Position numbers and translations under genes: made by a program
In this document: piece by piece, positions 51,860 to 60,747 of the stretch
How the letters are laid out: each line of letters begins with the position of its first letter
How positions within the stretch are numbered: position 1 is the stretch's first letter
The notes under the pieces: model-generated
What the model was told of the DNA's origin: nothing
Database searches by the model: none
Seen by the model: only the letters and a program-made list of their open reading frames with translations
From: [Clostridium] saccharolyticum WM1
Lineage (GTDB): Bacteria; Bacillota; Clostridia; Lachnospirales; Lachnospiraceae
Assembly (NCBI RefSeq): GCF_000144625.1
Contig: NC_014376.1
Location: 1,922,001 to 1,986,000, forward strand
Length of the DNA stretch: 64,000 nucleotides
Direction: 5' to 3'

Positions 51860-52912
51860 TCAGCCGAGAGGAGTTGCTTTTTCTGTCACTTCATCATACT
51901 GAAATGCCACACTGCTTGTATCATAATCAAATAAATACGAAGCAACGTAAATCAGGGTATCGTCGGAATGACGTTTGTATGCCCTGACCGTATAATAATT
52001 TTTGCCGTCTATTTTAGATATTCCTGGCGCCGCAATATATTCATAGGATTCGGCAGCATCCGGCAGGCCAAGCTTTTCCTGGCCTTGGGAACGGACAGTT
52101 TCCTCTGCCTGTTCAATGGTATTGGTCGCTTTCGGCTGTTTTTCAAAATCCGCGATTACCTTTTTCTGTTGATTCCACTGGTCCTTAAAATAGGTGTTCC
52201 AGGGCTGGTTTTCTTTGGCAGTGGTTACGGTATAACTGCCGGCTTGGGATTCTAAGGTGATGGATAGATAGGAAGAGGAATCCTTTGAGGGGCCTGCCAG
52301 CTGGTAAATCTCTGTATCGGCCTTTGAAGCTTCCTCCGTGGTTGTCTGTCCTGGTTTTTGAGATCGATCCGTTACGTCAATGAAATTTTTTTCTCCCTCA
52401 AGATAATCCATGTAGCTTTTTAAATCAGCAGAGGTATCATCTACATGAAGGTACTTGTACCGGTCCTCCGATCCTGGGGTTTGGGGAGAGGAACCAGCGG
52501 AAGATTCTCCGGCTTCCTGTGCCTGGCTTCCGGTTTCTTTTGTTTCCGTTTCCTGGCCGGCTTCAGAGGCCGGCTGCTTTTCAAATTCACGTTCTCCCAC
52601 GATTTCCGTCACAGAGGAGATATCTTCGTCTTTGGAAAAGTAAAAGGAGGGAGCTTTTTGCACCTGCTCTTTAGAAACATCCTTTTTCTTTGCAGTGAGC
52701 AGGATAATGGCCTGGGCAGATCCTATTATAATGATCATAAGAGCTGCTGCCAGCAAAACCAGAACTCTCTTATTTTTAGGCAACAGGCTTTTTCCTTTGG
52801 TTTTTGCAGCTTTTGCCGGCTTCCCTTTTGCTTTTTTTACTTTTGCGGCCTTTGTTTTCTTTGTTTTTGTCTTGGGAACCTTCTCTTTCTTGGCTTTTAT
52901 GAATTTTGGCAT
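51860..52912 (-). CDS. Single-pass membrane protein with Lys-rich cytoplasmic tail, function unknown
   Basis: 350 residues. The start at 52912 fits the AAGGA 9 nt upstream better than the ATG three codons earlier. Residues ~1-45 are extremely Lys/Ala-rich (KTKTKKTKAAKVKKAKGKPA), then one membrane helix (VLVLLAAALMIIIIGSAQAIILL), then an extracytoplasmic acidic, Ser/Gln/Thr-rich region. The C-terminal ~150 residues look folded (SSYLSITLESQAGSYTVTTAKENQPW, SYEYIAAPGISKIDGKNYYTVRAYKR). Not recognised as a named family. The basic tail could contact nucleic acid, membrane phospholipid or ribosomes. Confidence 0.75.
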   Translation of the reverse strand: MPKFIKAKKEKVPKTKTKKTKAAKVKKAKGKPAKAAKTKGKSLLPKNKRVLVLLAAALMIIIIGSAQAIILLTAKKKDVSKEQVQKAPSFYFSKDEDISSVTEIVGEREFEKQPASEAGQETETKETGSQAQEAGESSAGSSPQTPGSEDRYKYLHVDDTSADLKSYMDYLEGEKNFIDVTDRSQKPGQTTTEEASKADTEIYQLAGPSKDSSSYLSITLESQAGSYTVTTAKENQPWNTYFKDQWNQQKKVIADFEKQPKATNTIEQAEETVRSQGQEKLGLPDAAESYEYIAAPGISKIDGKNYYTVRAYKRHSDDTLIYVASYLFDYDTSSVAFQYDEVTEKATPLG

Positions 52913-53026
52913 AATGATCATCCTTGTGTATTTACTGATGCGGAATACAGATCAAACGGCTGCTTAACATCGCTATCCATATATCGGTTCATTTCCTTTG
53001 AAAAATAAGGTTTTCGGATAAAATTG

Positions 53027-53608
53027 TTATACAGCAAGAAGTTTTTTTGCCGTTCCCATGACCACCTTATCCACAAATTCGGCGACTTCCTCCTTGGGCT
53101 GCTGCATATCGGTATCCACCCATTGCTTTAAGACGCCGGTCAGTCCATAGGTGATGAATTCAAGGAAATAGTTCATGGTTACTTCCTTTGCATCAGGGTA
53201 TTGTTCTTTAATGATCGCTGTGCCGTTTTTTAAGACGAGCATGTGGAAGCGGTTTACAAAGTCATTGGAGGAGCTGTTTTCAAAAAGTATTTTACATATC
53301 TTTTTGTTCTCCTCGATGTATTGAATAATGGGGATAACAACGGGCAGGAGCGAGTCCTTTTTAAAGGCATAACGGCAATTACTGACCATATCCTGGAAAT
53401 CACTGAGAACTTCGGATTCCATCTCCTGCAGCAGGCTGTAGGTATCGGCATAGTGGAGATAAAAGGTACCCCGGTTTAAGTCAGCCAGTTCCGTGATATC
53501 CTTTACAGAAATATTCTTAAAGTCTTTTTTTACCATGAGCTCTAGAAGGCTTTCCTTTAACAGTTTCTGAGTTTTTCGGATACGGCGATCCTGTTTCTGC
53601 ATTTCCAT
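53027..53608 (-). CDS. TetR/AcrR-family transcriptional regulator
   Basis: 193-residue repressor. The N-terminal helix-turn-helix is KDFKNISVKDITELADLNRGTFYLHYADTYSLLQEM, a standard TetR pattern; the C-terminal ligand/dimer part resembles TetR_C_7/8. Divergent from the MMPL transporter gene, so it probably represses that operon and responds to its substrate. The intergenic region carries an AACACT/AGTGTT inverted repeat that may be its operator. Confidence 0.9.
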   Translation of the reverse strand: MEMQKQDRRIRKTQKLLKESLLELMVKKDFKNISVKDITELADLNRGTFYLHYADTYSLLQEMESEVLSDFQDMVSNCRYAFKKDSLLPVVIPIIQYIEENKKICKILFENSSSNDFVNRFHMLVLKNGTAIIKEQYPDAKEVTMNYFLEFITYGLTGVLKQWVDTDMQQPKEEVAEFVDKVVMGTAKKLLAV

Positions 53609-53667
53609 ATCATTCCTCCAATTGCGTTTCTATACTTGCTTTTCATTTTCAGGGACTTAAGATCATG

Positions 53668-53688
53668 AACACTATGATAAAAAGTGTT
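53668..53688. promoter_or_regulatory. Inverted repeat, candidate TetR operator
   Basis: AACACT (53668-53673) and AGTGTT (53683-53688) form a 6-bp inverted repeat with a 9-bp centre, between the divergent regulator and transporter genes. Confidence 0.4.
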
Positions 53689-53748
53689 GAGTATTGCATG
53701 AAAAATTTACTTATGATTATTAATAGAATTATCGCTAATGATTGATTA

Positions 53749-53777
53749 TTGAAAGTTATCTACAAGAGTATTATAAT
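53749..53777 (+). promoter_or_regulatory. Promoter of the MMPL operon
   Basis: TTGAAA (53749-53754), a 17-bp spacer and a perfect TATAAT (53772-53777), 66 bases before the start at 53843. Confidence 0.75.
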
Positions 53778-53842
53778 GTACACATGTTCAAAAGTCAATA
53801 ATATATCTATTAGTAGAATAAGGATGGGTAATGGAGGAAGCC

Positions 53843-56026
53843 ATGAAAAAAAACAAAAGTTTATTTGATAAAATGGTGCATGTGATTGTGTACTGGGGAA
53901 AGGAAATAGAAACTTTTTTCTTTCTTGCCACCATCATCTGTGCAATTTGCTTTCCCTTTGTAAAGGTCAATTATGATTTGAGCAAATACCTGCCCCATTT
54001 CGCCCAGACAAAACAGGCACTGGATGTGATGGAGGATGAGTTCGGGTATCCCGGTATGGCCCGGATCATGGTAAAAGATGTAAGCCTTCAGGAGGCGAAA
54101 AAAATAAGACAGCAGATATCGGATCTGGATGGAGTGGATCTGGTCATAGGTCCGGATCTGACCACGGATGTTTATATGGGAGCTTCTTTTGTGAATCAGG
54201 GAATTACCGATATGATGTCTGTGGATGCCTTTTCCATGGAGGATTATTACCATGATGGGTATGCATTGATGGATGTGATATTTGAAAATGGAGATGACAG
54301 CCCTCTGACACGGGAAGGGGTTGACGCGATCTACCGCATTGTAGGAAAGGACCGAGGTTATTTTGCCGGAAGCGCTGTTTCCAGTAAGGAGCGTGAAGAG
54401 TCGATCACAAAGGAAATCACCATGGCCATCGGAATGGCGCTGGTGATCATATGGCTGATACTGACACTTACCACGACGTCCTGGATGGAACCTTTTTTAT
54501 TTATTTCCGTTATGATTGTGGCCATCATCCTGAATATGGGATCCAACCTGATGTTTGGTACCATATCGTTCTTTACATTTTCCACGGCAGCGATTTTACA
54601 ATTAGCAGTATCCATGGATTATTCCATATTTCTTTTACATACTTTTACGGCAATTAAAAATACCGGCGTTGAAATACATGATGCCATGGAATTGGCGGTT
54701 AAGGAGTCCTGCAGTTCTATCCTGGCAAGCGGGGCCACCACCATTGTAGGGTTTATAGTGATCGCATTCATGCGTTTTACCATTGGCAGAGACGTTGGAT
54801 TCGTGCTGACCAAGGGAATCATCTGCAGTCTGGCTACCGTACTGTTCCTTATGCCAACTTTGATTCTGCACTTTAACGATAAGATTGAAAAAACAGCACA
54901 TAAGCCTTTTCTTCCATCTTTTGACCGTTTTGCAAAACTGATGAACCGGATCCGTAAGCCTGTTTTCGTAATTGCCATATTTTTGGCGGTACCCTGTTAT
55001 TTCGGTCAGAATATGAATGTTTTTTATTACGGTGATGATGCCATTGGCGCAGGGCCGGGAACCAGGGTTTATGAGGATACCAGGGCAATTAATGAGGAGT
55101 TTGGAAAATCAAACATGATCATCGGAATTGTTCCCAACGGCGATCTTGTAAAGGAGCGGCAGCTGACAGAGGCTTTGGAAGACCTGGATTTCGTGAATAA
55201 TGCCATGTCCATGGCCGGGACAGTGCCAAAGGGCATCCCGGAAAGCTTTCTTCCGGATAAAGTAAGGGAACAGCTTCGAAGTGAGCGCTACGCCAGACTT
55301 TTGATATCTTTAAATACGGTACAGGAGAGCCGGTACGCCTTTGACTGCAGCCAGAAGCTGGAACAGGTGGTCAGGGAATATTATCCGGAGGATGCTTATG
55401 TCATAGGCATGACTCCCACAACCATTGATATCCGCGACATACTGACAGATGATTACAATAAGGTTTCCCTGTTATCCCTGGCAGGGGTGGCTCTGGTGGT
55501 CTTTGCTACATTTCAGTCTGTCCTGGTTCCGATCCTTGTTATCATACCCATTGAGGTGGCCATTTATTTAAATATGACCTTGCCATATGTGATGGGAGAC
55601 AGCATGGTGTACATCGGTTATATCATTGTAAGCTGTCTGCAGCTGGGAGCCACCATTGATTATTCTATCCTGATGACCAATAATTATCTGGGCTTTCGAA
55701 AAACCATGAGCAACACAGATTCCGCCATGGCTGCTATATCAAAAAGTACCTTATCCATTCTGACGTCAGGAGGAATTCTTACGGTCGTAGGCTATCTTTT
55801 GTACTTTACGTCGTCAATTCAGGCCATTTCCCAGGTGGGACGCCTGGTAGGAAGAGGAGCGGTCTTAAGTATGGTTCTGGTTCTTTCCCTTCTTCCGGCT
55901 CTGTTAAGCACCTTTGACAAACAGATCCAGAAACAGCAGCTTCGTTCGGCGAGGAGGAAGGAAAAACGGCGTTTACGATACGGAAAAGTGAAAATAAAAG
56001 GAGAGAATGACCATGAAAAAGTATAA
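53843..56026 (+). CDS. MMPL/RND-family membrane transporter
   Basis: 727-residue proton-driven exporter of lipids, drugs or similar hydrophobic compounds. The ATG at 53843 (GGAGGAAG) is chosen over the ATG at 53831. Two homologous halves are visible, each with one N-terminal helix, an extracellular loop and a cluster of five helices: STAAILQLAVSMDYSIFLLHTF and SCLQLGATIDYSILMTNNYLG are the paired TM4-type segments with the proton-relay Asp-Tyr (DYS). The C terminus is Lys/Arg-rich and cytosolic. The next gene overlaps by 14 nt and is probably a partner. Confidence 0.92.
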   Translation: MKKNKSLFDKMVHVIVYWGKEIETFFFLATIICAICFPFVKVNYDLSKYLPHFAQTKQALDVMEDEFGYPGMARIMVKDVSLQEAKKIRQQISDLDGVDLVIGPDLTTDVYMGASFVNQGITDMMSVDAFSMEDYYHDGYALMDVIFENGDDSPLTREGVDAIYRIVGKDRGYFAGSAVSSKEREESITKEITMAIGMALVIIWLILTLTTTSWMEPFLFISVMIVAIILNMGSNLMFGTISFFTFSTAAILQLAVSMDYSIFLLHTFTAIKNTGVEIHDAMELAVKESCSSILASGATTIVGFIVIAFMRFTIGRDVGFVLTKGIICSLATVLFLMPTLILHFNDKIEKTAHKPFLPSFDRFAKLMNRIRKPVFVIAIFLAVPCYFGQNMNVFYYGDDAIGAGPGTRVYEDTRAINEEFGKSNMIIGIVPNGDLVKERQLTEALEDLDFVNNAMSMAGTVPKGIPESFLPDKVREQLRSERYARLLISLNTVQESRYAFDCSQKLEQVVREYYPEDAYVIGMTPTTIDIRDILTDDYNKVSLLSLAGVALVVFATFQSVLVPILVIIPIEVAIYLNMTLPYVMGDSMVYIGYIIVSCLQLGATIDYSILMTNNYLGFRKTMSNTDSAMAAISKSTLSILTSGGILTVVGYLLYFTSSIQAISQVGRLVGRGAVLSMVLVLSLLPALLSTFDKQIQKQQLRSARRKEKRRLRYGKVKIKGENDHEKV

Positions 56027-58250
56027 TAGAATCCTGAGTATGGGCCTGGCTGCCATATTTTCCCTTCAACCGGTGTTGTCGGCTTTGGCTTCGCCGGAGG
56101 TGCCACAGTATGATGAAACACTTTATGTGACGATGGATCCTTATGGGGAGATAAAAGAAAGCAGCATTGTAAAGAATTACCAGATGAATGGAAACAGCAA
56201 GGTGGTGGATTACGGTACTTATGAGAAAGTAATGAACTTAACGGATCACTCAGAACCTGTCCAGGGAGATGACGGCTCGATTACCTTTTCGCCGGAAGAG
56301 ACGGGAAGCCGGTTTTATTTTGAAGGCCGGACCAAAACAGAGAAATCCCAGCTCCCATGGGATATAAAGGTGAGCTACCGGTTAAATGGAGTGGAAAAAA
56401 GGGCGGAAGAGCTTGCCGGAGAAAAGGGACTGATTGAAATCAATGTGGATCTCATCCCCAACAAAGGGCTTTCCGACTATTACCAGAATAACATAGCCCT
56501 GATGGCAAGTTCCGTGGTGGATATGGATAAAAACTTAAGTCTGGAGGCGGAAGGAGCCCAGGTGCAGGCCATGGGAAATTTAAACATGGTAGTTTTCTTT
56601 GAACTGCCGGGTGAGGAAGGCCATTATTCCATACGCATCGGTTCGGAAGATTTTAAATTTCCTGGTATCGTTTTTGCCATGGTGCCATTGACTGTGAGCC
56701 AGCTGGATAAAGTTGCGGATCTAAGAGATGCCAAGGAGACCATGGAGGACTCCGCAGATGCCATCAGCGACAGCCTTGATGTGGTTTTAGATACCATGGG
56801 AAACATGCAAAAAAGCATTGAGGATACGGCAGATGGCATCAGGGGACTGGATAAAACAAGGCAGATTTTTGCTGATTCCAAGGGCAAGGTGTATGAGAAT
56901 GCGGATGAGGCACTTGCAGCTTTAGACGGCCTGTCTCAGACCTTGCGGCCCTTTTACAACCACACCCAGAATGCTGGAAATGCCTTAAACGAAATCAGGA
57001 CCCAGACAAATCATACGGTAGAAATTCTTGATGATCTGTCACCGGATCTGGGTGATTTGCAGGACAGTGTCCGCCATTTAAGAGATGAAGTAGATGAGCT
57101 GCGGAAAATGGCAAAGAACTCTCAGACGGATTTAAAATCCCAGGCATTTCTTGGGCAGGTAAAAAAGGTAGAAGAGCACTTATATACATTGACCGCTGAG
57201 CAGCAGAAACTTGCAAAGGCCCTTGCTTCCCTTGGGCAGACCCTTCCTAAACTGACGGCTCTGAATAATTCCTTAAGCAGCTCAGCAGCGGGAATTGAGG
57301 CCGGAGAATTGCAGGATTTGATCCAGGAGATTCAGGATGAAGGACTCATGGACGAAGATGAAATCTCCTCTTATTTATTTAATGAAAAAGGGTATTCTCT
57401 TCCGGAAATCAATGCACTGACCGGTTATCTGTCTACGGCGCTGGAAACCGGCCGGACAGCAACCCCCAGCAATGGGTCCAAGGTCATGGTGGAAGCGGCA
57501 GCTCCTCTGGCAGCGCTTCTTCCCCAGCTGGTTGACAGTGGTGCGGGACTGACCGGAGATCTGGGAAAAATGCTTGGGATGACCCAGGTACTGGTGGCTG
57601 ATCTGTATTCCTTAAGAGGCCCGGTAAACGGAGTTTTTGACGGCGCCATGGGCATAGCTACGGCGGCAGGAAATATCTGTGATACGGCTGATGATCTGAT
57701 CAACTCTGCCGATGAATTAAATGGTATTTTAAACCGTCACCATGATGAAATGATCACAACACTGAACGATGTTGGTAAAATGACTGACAGTGCTTCCAGG
57801 GGCATTGATTCCATGAATGTATTTTTCCGGTCCCTGGAAAACCAGATGAAGACGGTGGGGAATTCCTTAAACGGAAGTACAGAGAAAACCTTAAATGGCC
57901 TGGCCGGTACCTTGGATGAGGCCGGCAGCGGTTTAAACCAGACGGATGTATTGAGAAATGCAAAGGATACGATCAAGGGAATGATTGACGATAAATGGGA
58001 TGAATATACAACGGATAAGACGACGATATTAAGTATCGACACGGAGGCTTCCCCGGTGTCCATAACCTCATCGAAGAATCCATCCCCCAGAAGCATTCAG
58101 ATGATCCTGCGCACAGAGGAAATTAAGGCTGAAAAGGGAAAAGACGATGGAACTGTGGATGAAGATTTTCATCCCGACGGTAATATTTTCCATAGAATCG
58201 GATCTATTTTTAAACATATCTGGGAGACTGTCACCTCAGTTTTTAAATGA
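56013..58250 (+). CDS. Secreted coiled-coil protein, partner of the MMPL transporter (YhgE-like)
   Basis: 745 residues from the ATG at 56013 (GGAG 9 nt upstream; the ATG at 56007 is too close). Signal peptide KYNRILSMGLAAIFSLQPVLSALA, then a beta-rich domain (~30-230) with ETLYVTMDPYGEIKESSIVKNY. Long heptad-like helices follow at ~240-400 and 530-660 (SADAISDSLDVVLDTMGNMQKSIEDTADGI). This is the pattern of YhgE/Pip-type extracytoplasmic domains, but no clear C-terminal membrane helices are seen. Translational overlap with the transporter implies a shared complex, possibly a periplasmic-adaptor-like role at the Gram-positive surface. Function unproven. Confidence 0.78.
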   Translation: MKKYNRILSMGLAAIFSLQPVLSALASPEVPQYDETLYVTMDPYGEIKESSIVKNYQMNGNSKVVDYGTYEKVMNLTDHSEPVQGDDGSITFSPEETGSRFYFEGRTKTEKSQLPWDIKVSYRLNGVEKRAEELAGEKGLIEINVDLIPNKGLSDYYQNNIALMASSVVDMDKNLSLEAEGAQVQAMGNLNMVVFFELPGEEGHYSIRIGSEDFKFPGIVFAMVPLTVSQLDKVADLRDAKETMEDSADAISDSLDVVLDTMGNMQKSIEDTADGIRGLDKTRQIFADSKGKVYENADEALAALDGLSQTLRPFYNHTQNAGNALNEIRTQTNHTVEILDDLSPDLGDLQDSVRHLRDEVDELRKMAKNSQTDLKSQAFLGQVKKVEEHLYTLTAEQQKLAKALASLGQTLPKLTALNNSLSSSAAGIEAGELQDLIQEIQDEGLMDEDEISSYLFNEKGYSLPEINALTGYLSTALETGRTATPSNGSKVMVEAAAPLAALLPQLVDSGAGLTGDLGKMLGMTQVLVADLYSLRGPVNGVFDGAMGIATAAGNICDTADDLINSADELNGILNRHHDEMITTLNDVGKMTDSASRGIDSMNVFFRSLENQMKTVGNSLNGSTEKTLNGLAGTLDEAGSGLNQTDVLRNAKDTIKGMIDDKWDEYTTDKTTILSIDTEASPVSITSSKNPSPRSIQMILRTEEIKAEKGKDDGTVDEDFHPDGNIFHRIGSIFKHIWETVTSVFK

Positions 58251-58324
58251 CAGCATGCCATACCGGAACCGGCAGAAGAACATTAAGATGTATCATACAT
58301 AAAAAAGCTTAAAGTTTATCTGAA

Positions 58325-58375
58325 AGCAGAGGAGAGAGGCGGATCAAGCGTTCTCTCTTTTTCTGCTGCTTTTTT
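58325..58375 (+). terminator. Terminator of the MMPL operon
   Basis: AGCAGAGGAGAGAGGCG (58325-58341) pairs imperfectly with CG-TTCTCTCT...CTGCT (58349-58367) and is followed by a T-run. Confidence 0.7.
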
Positions 58376-58402
58376 ATGATGAGAACATACATTCGAAAAA
58401 GC

Positions 58403-58431
58403 TTGAAAAAATAATCTGTCTATGCTACAAT
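58403..58431 (+). promoter_or_regulatory. Promoter of the DNA-repair radical SAM operon
   Basis: TTGAAA (58403-58408), a 17-bp spacer and TACAAT (58426-58431), 33 bases before the ATG at 58464. Confidence 0.7.
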
Positions 58432-58440
58432 AAAGAAAAA

Positions 58441-58452
58441 GAACATGTGTTC
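58441..58452. promoter_or_regulatory. LexA (SOS) box
   Basis: GAACATGTGTTC matches the Gram-positive LexA core GAAC-N4-GTTC and is followed by G (TTCG). It lies 10-21 bases after the -10 box, where repressor would block initiation. A near-match, GAACATACATTC, lies at 58383-58394 just upstream of the -35 box. Confidence 0.8.
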
Positions 58453-58463
58453 GAGGTGTGATT

Positions 58464-59792
58464 ATGCTGATTCAGGAAGAAATAAGTATTCAGGAAAAGC
58501 TTGAAATCTTATCAGATGCCGCAAAATATGATGTCGCTTGTACCTCCAGCGGAGTGGACCGCAAAGGAAAGGCGGGGACCCTTGGAAATACAACGGCACC
58601 TGGGATCTGCCACAGCTTTTCCGCAGATGGAAGATGTATCTCCCTTTTGAAAATATTGTTTACCAACCAGTGTATTTATGACTGTAAGTACTGCATCAAC
58701 CGTTGCTCCAACGATGTGGTAAGGACTGCCTTTACTCCGGAAGAGGTATGCCAGCTGACGATCCAGTTTTACCGCCGCAATTACATTGAAGGACTGTTTC
58801 TCAGCTCCGGAGTTCTTTACAATGCTGATTATACCATGGATCTGATATACCAGACCCTGAAAAAGCTTCGGAAGGAGTACCATTTCCGCGGGTATATCCA
58901 TGTTAAGGCCATTCCCGGCGCAGATCCGGTTCTCATTGAAAAGACGGGGTTTCTTGCGGACCGTATGAGCATAAATTTAGAACTTCCCACGGCTGACGGA
59001 CTTAAGAAGCTGGCTCCTGGAAAGAGCAGGAGCAAGATCCTTACGCCCATGAAGCAGATACAGAAAGGAATCGCGGCTAACCGTTATGAGTTGATGGAAT
59101 ATGGAAAGTCCCCTTCTTTTGTACCCGCAGGACAAAGCACTCAGATGATCGTGGGAGCCACCGGGGAAAATGATTTCCAGATGATGATGGTAGCGGAGGC
59201 ACTATATCAGAATTATGATTTAAAAAGAGTGTTCTATTCTGCCTTTGTCCCTGTCAATAAGGACAGCAGTCTGCCTGCTCTTCCCGGGGGACCTCCCCTT
59301 CTGAGGGAACACAGGCTGTACCAGGCTGACTGGCTCATGCGTTTTTATGGATTTCAAGCGGGGGAATTGCTTTCTGAGGACCGTCCTAATTTTAATGTGC
59401 TTCTGGATCCCAAGTGCGACTGGGCTTTGCGCCATCTGGAGATGTTTCCGGTGGAAGTAAACCGGGCAGACTATTATACGCTTCTAAGGGTCCCTGGAAT
59501 GGGAGTGAAATCAGTAAAACGGATCATTGCAGCGAGAAGAAATGGACCTTTGGATTTTGATGCTTTGAAAAAAATCGGTGTGGTATTAAAACGGGCACTT
59601 TATTTTATCACTTGCTCCGGCAGGATGATGTATCCGGTTAAGATTGAGGAGGATTATATATCCGGCCATCTCATAGGTGAGGAACAGAGAAAGATTTGGG
59701 ATATCGGTACAACGGGAACGTTTCGCCAGCTTTCTCTGTTTGATGACATGAATTTACCCGCTTTATCAGATTTTGGAGGAGTCAGGTTATGA
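58464..59792 (+). CDS. Putative DNA modification/repair radical SAM protein (TIGR03916 type)
   Basis: 442 residues from the ATG at 58464. KILFTNQCIYDCKYCINR carries the CxxxCxxC cluster site. FLSSGVLYNADYTMDLI and YIHVKAIPGADPVLI follow the radical SAM barrel. A C-terminal helix-hairpin-helix (LLRVPGMGVKSVKRIIAARRNGPLDF) would contact DNA. The partner gene downstream overlaps by 4 nt and belongs to the companion family, a pair found together in many bacteria. The LexA box in its promoter supports a role in DNA damage repair; the lesion handled is unknown to me. Confidence 0.9.
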   Translation: MLIQEEISIQEKLEILSDAAKYDVACTSSGVDRKGKAGTLGNTTAPGICHSFSADGRCISLLKILFTNQCIYDCKYCINRCSNDVVRTAFTPEEVCQLTIQFYRRNYIEGLFLSSGVLYNADYTMDLIYQTLKKLRKEYHFRGYIHVKAIPGADPVLIEKTGFLADRMSINLELPTADGLKKLAPGKSRSKILTPMKQIQKGIAANRYELMEYGKSPSFVPAGQSTQMIVGATGENDFQMMMVAEALYQNYDLKRVFYSAFVPVNKDSSLPALPGGPPLLREHRLYQADWLMRFYGFQAGELLSEDRPNFNVLLDPKCDWALRHLEMFPVEVNRADYYTLLRVPGMGVKSVKRIIAARRNGPLDFDALKKIGVVLKRALYFITCSGRMMYPVKIEEDYISGHLIGEEQRKIWDIGTTGTFRQLSLFDDMNLPALSDFGGVRL

Positions 59793-60568
59793 AAACAGTC
59801 TATTTATGTGAAAACAATGTAGAAGGCATTCTAAGTGGCGTATATGCAGCCTGGACCGGCAGAAAGGGGCATAAGAATGTAAAACTGGGTCTTATGGGGA
59901 ATGAGGACACCATGGAGCTGTTCTGCCAGTATGAGGAGGTTCCGGTCAATGCCGGGAATGCGGATAAAGTGGTGGAGGCTGTAAGGAAGAAGATATCGGA
60001 AGATGCCTATATTGCTGTGTACAAAGCAGCCTTAAGCAAGGACAAGGACCGTGCGGATAAAATCTACCGTTTCTTGGTTTACGGCTTTCATTTCGGAGCT
60101 GACATTGTCCACATGCTTCAGGTCCAGGAGGTATACGATATATTTCAAATATGCCGCCATATTGATCATGAGGCCCATCTGCTCACAGGCTTTGTACGTT
60201 TTGTGGAAATGGAGGAGGGCCTTTTGGTAAGCCGGATCGGTCCAAAGAATGATGTGCTTGTTCTTCTGGCTCCTCATTTTGCAGATCGTCTGTCAGGAGA
60301 AAATTGGGTTTTATACGATGAAAACAGGAAAAAGGCGGTTTTGCATCCCGCTCTGCGGCCGTGGTTTTTGGCTGATCTGATTTCGTCGGAATGGGAGGAT
60401 CGAATAAGTAAAGCGTCGGATGAAGACGAATATGAAACACTTTTTCAGTGCTTCAGAAAAAGTATTTCCATAAAAGAAAGGACGAATCCGACTTGTCAGC
60501 GCAATCACATGCCACTTCGTTACCGGGCCTATATGCCTGAATTTTCCCATGGTTTAAAGGAGTGCTGA
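59789..60568 (+). CDS. TIGR03915/DUF4130 DNA-metabolism protein
   Basis: 259-residue cytosolic protein, translationally coupled (4-nt overlap) to the radical SAM gene. VYLCENNVEGILSGVYAAWTGRKGHKNVKLG and AHLLTGFVRFVEMEEGLLVSRIGPKNDVLVLLAPHFADRL are hallmark segments of the family that accompanies the TIGR03916 radical SAM protein. The latter block resembles a DUF4130 domain near residues 85-250. Likely co-induced in the SOS response. Biochemical role unknown. Confidence 0.88.
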   Translation: MKTVYLCENNVEGILSGVYAAWTGRKGHKNVKLGLMGNEDTMELFCQYEEVPVNAGNADKVVEAVRKKISEDAYIAVYKAALSKDKDRADKIYRFLVYGFHFGADIVHMLQVQEVYDIFQICRHIDHEAHLLTGFVRFVEMEEGLLVSRIGPKNDVLVLLAPHFADRLSGENWVLYDENRKKAVLHPALRPWFLADLISSEWEDRISKASDEDEYETLFQCFRKSISIKERTNPTCQRNHMPLRYRAYMPEFSHGLKEC

Positions 60569-60747
60569 ATCCTTCAGCAATTCTTGCATATCAGAAGATT
60601 GAGCGGCACCAGGGAAAAAAACCATTGCCTTTTTCCTTTATTTCGGCTATCATAAAAGCAGGTTCCGGTTCAGGAACATTCCAGATGCGTTTCTGCATAT
60701 TTTCCAGACTTTTTAAGTGATACAGAAGGATGAAAGGAGAGGCGGTT

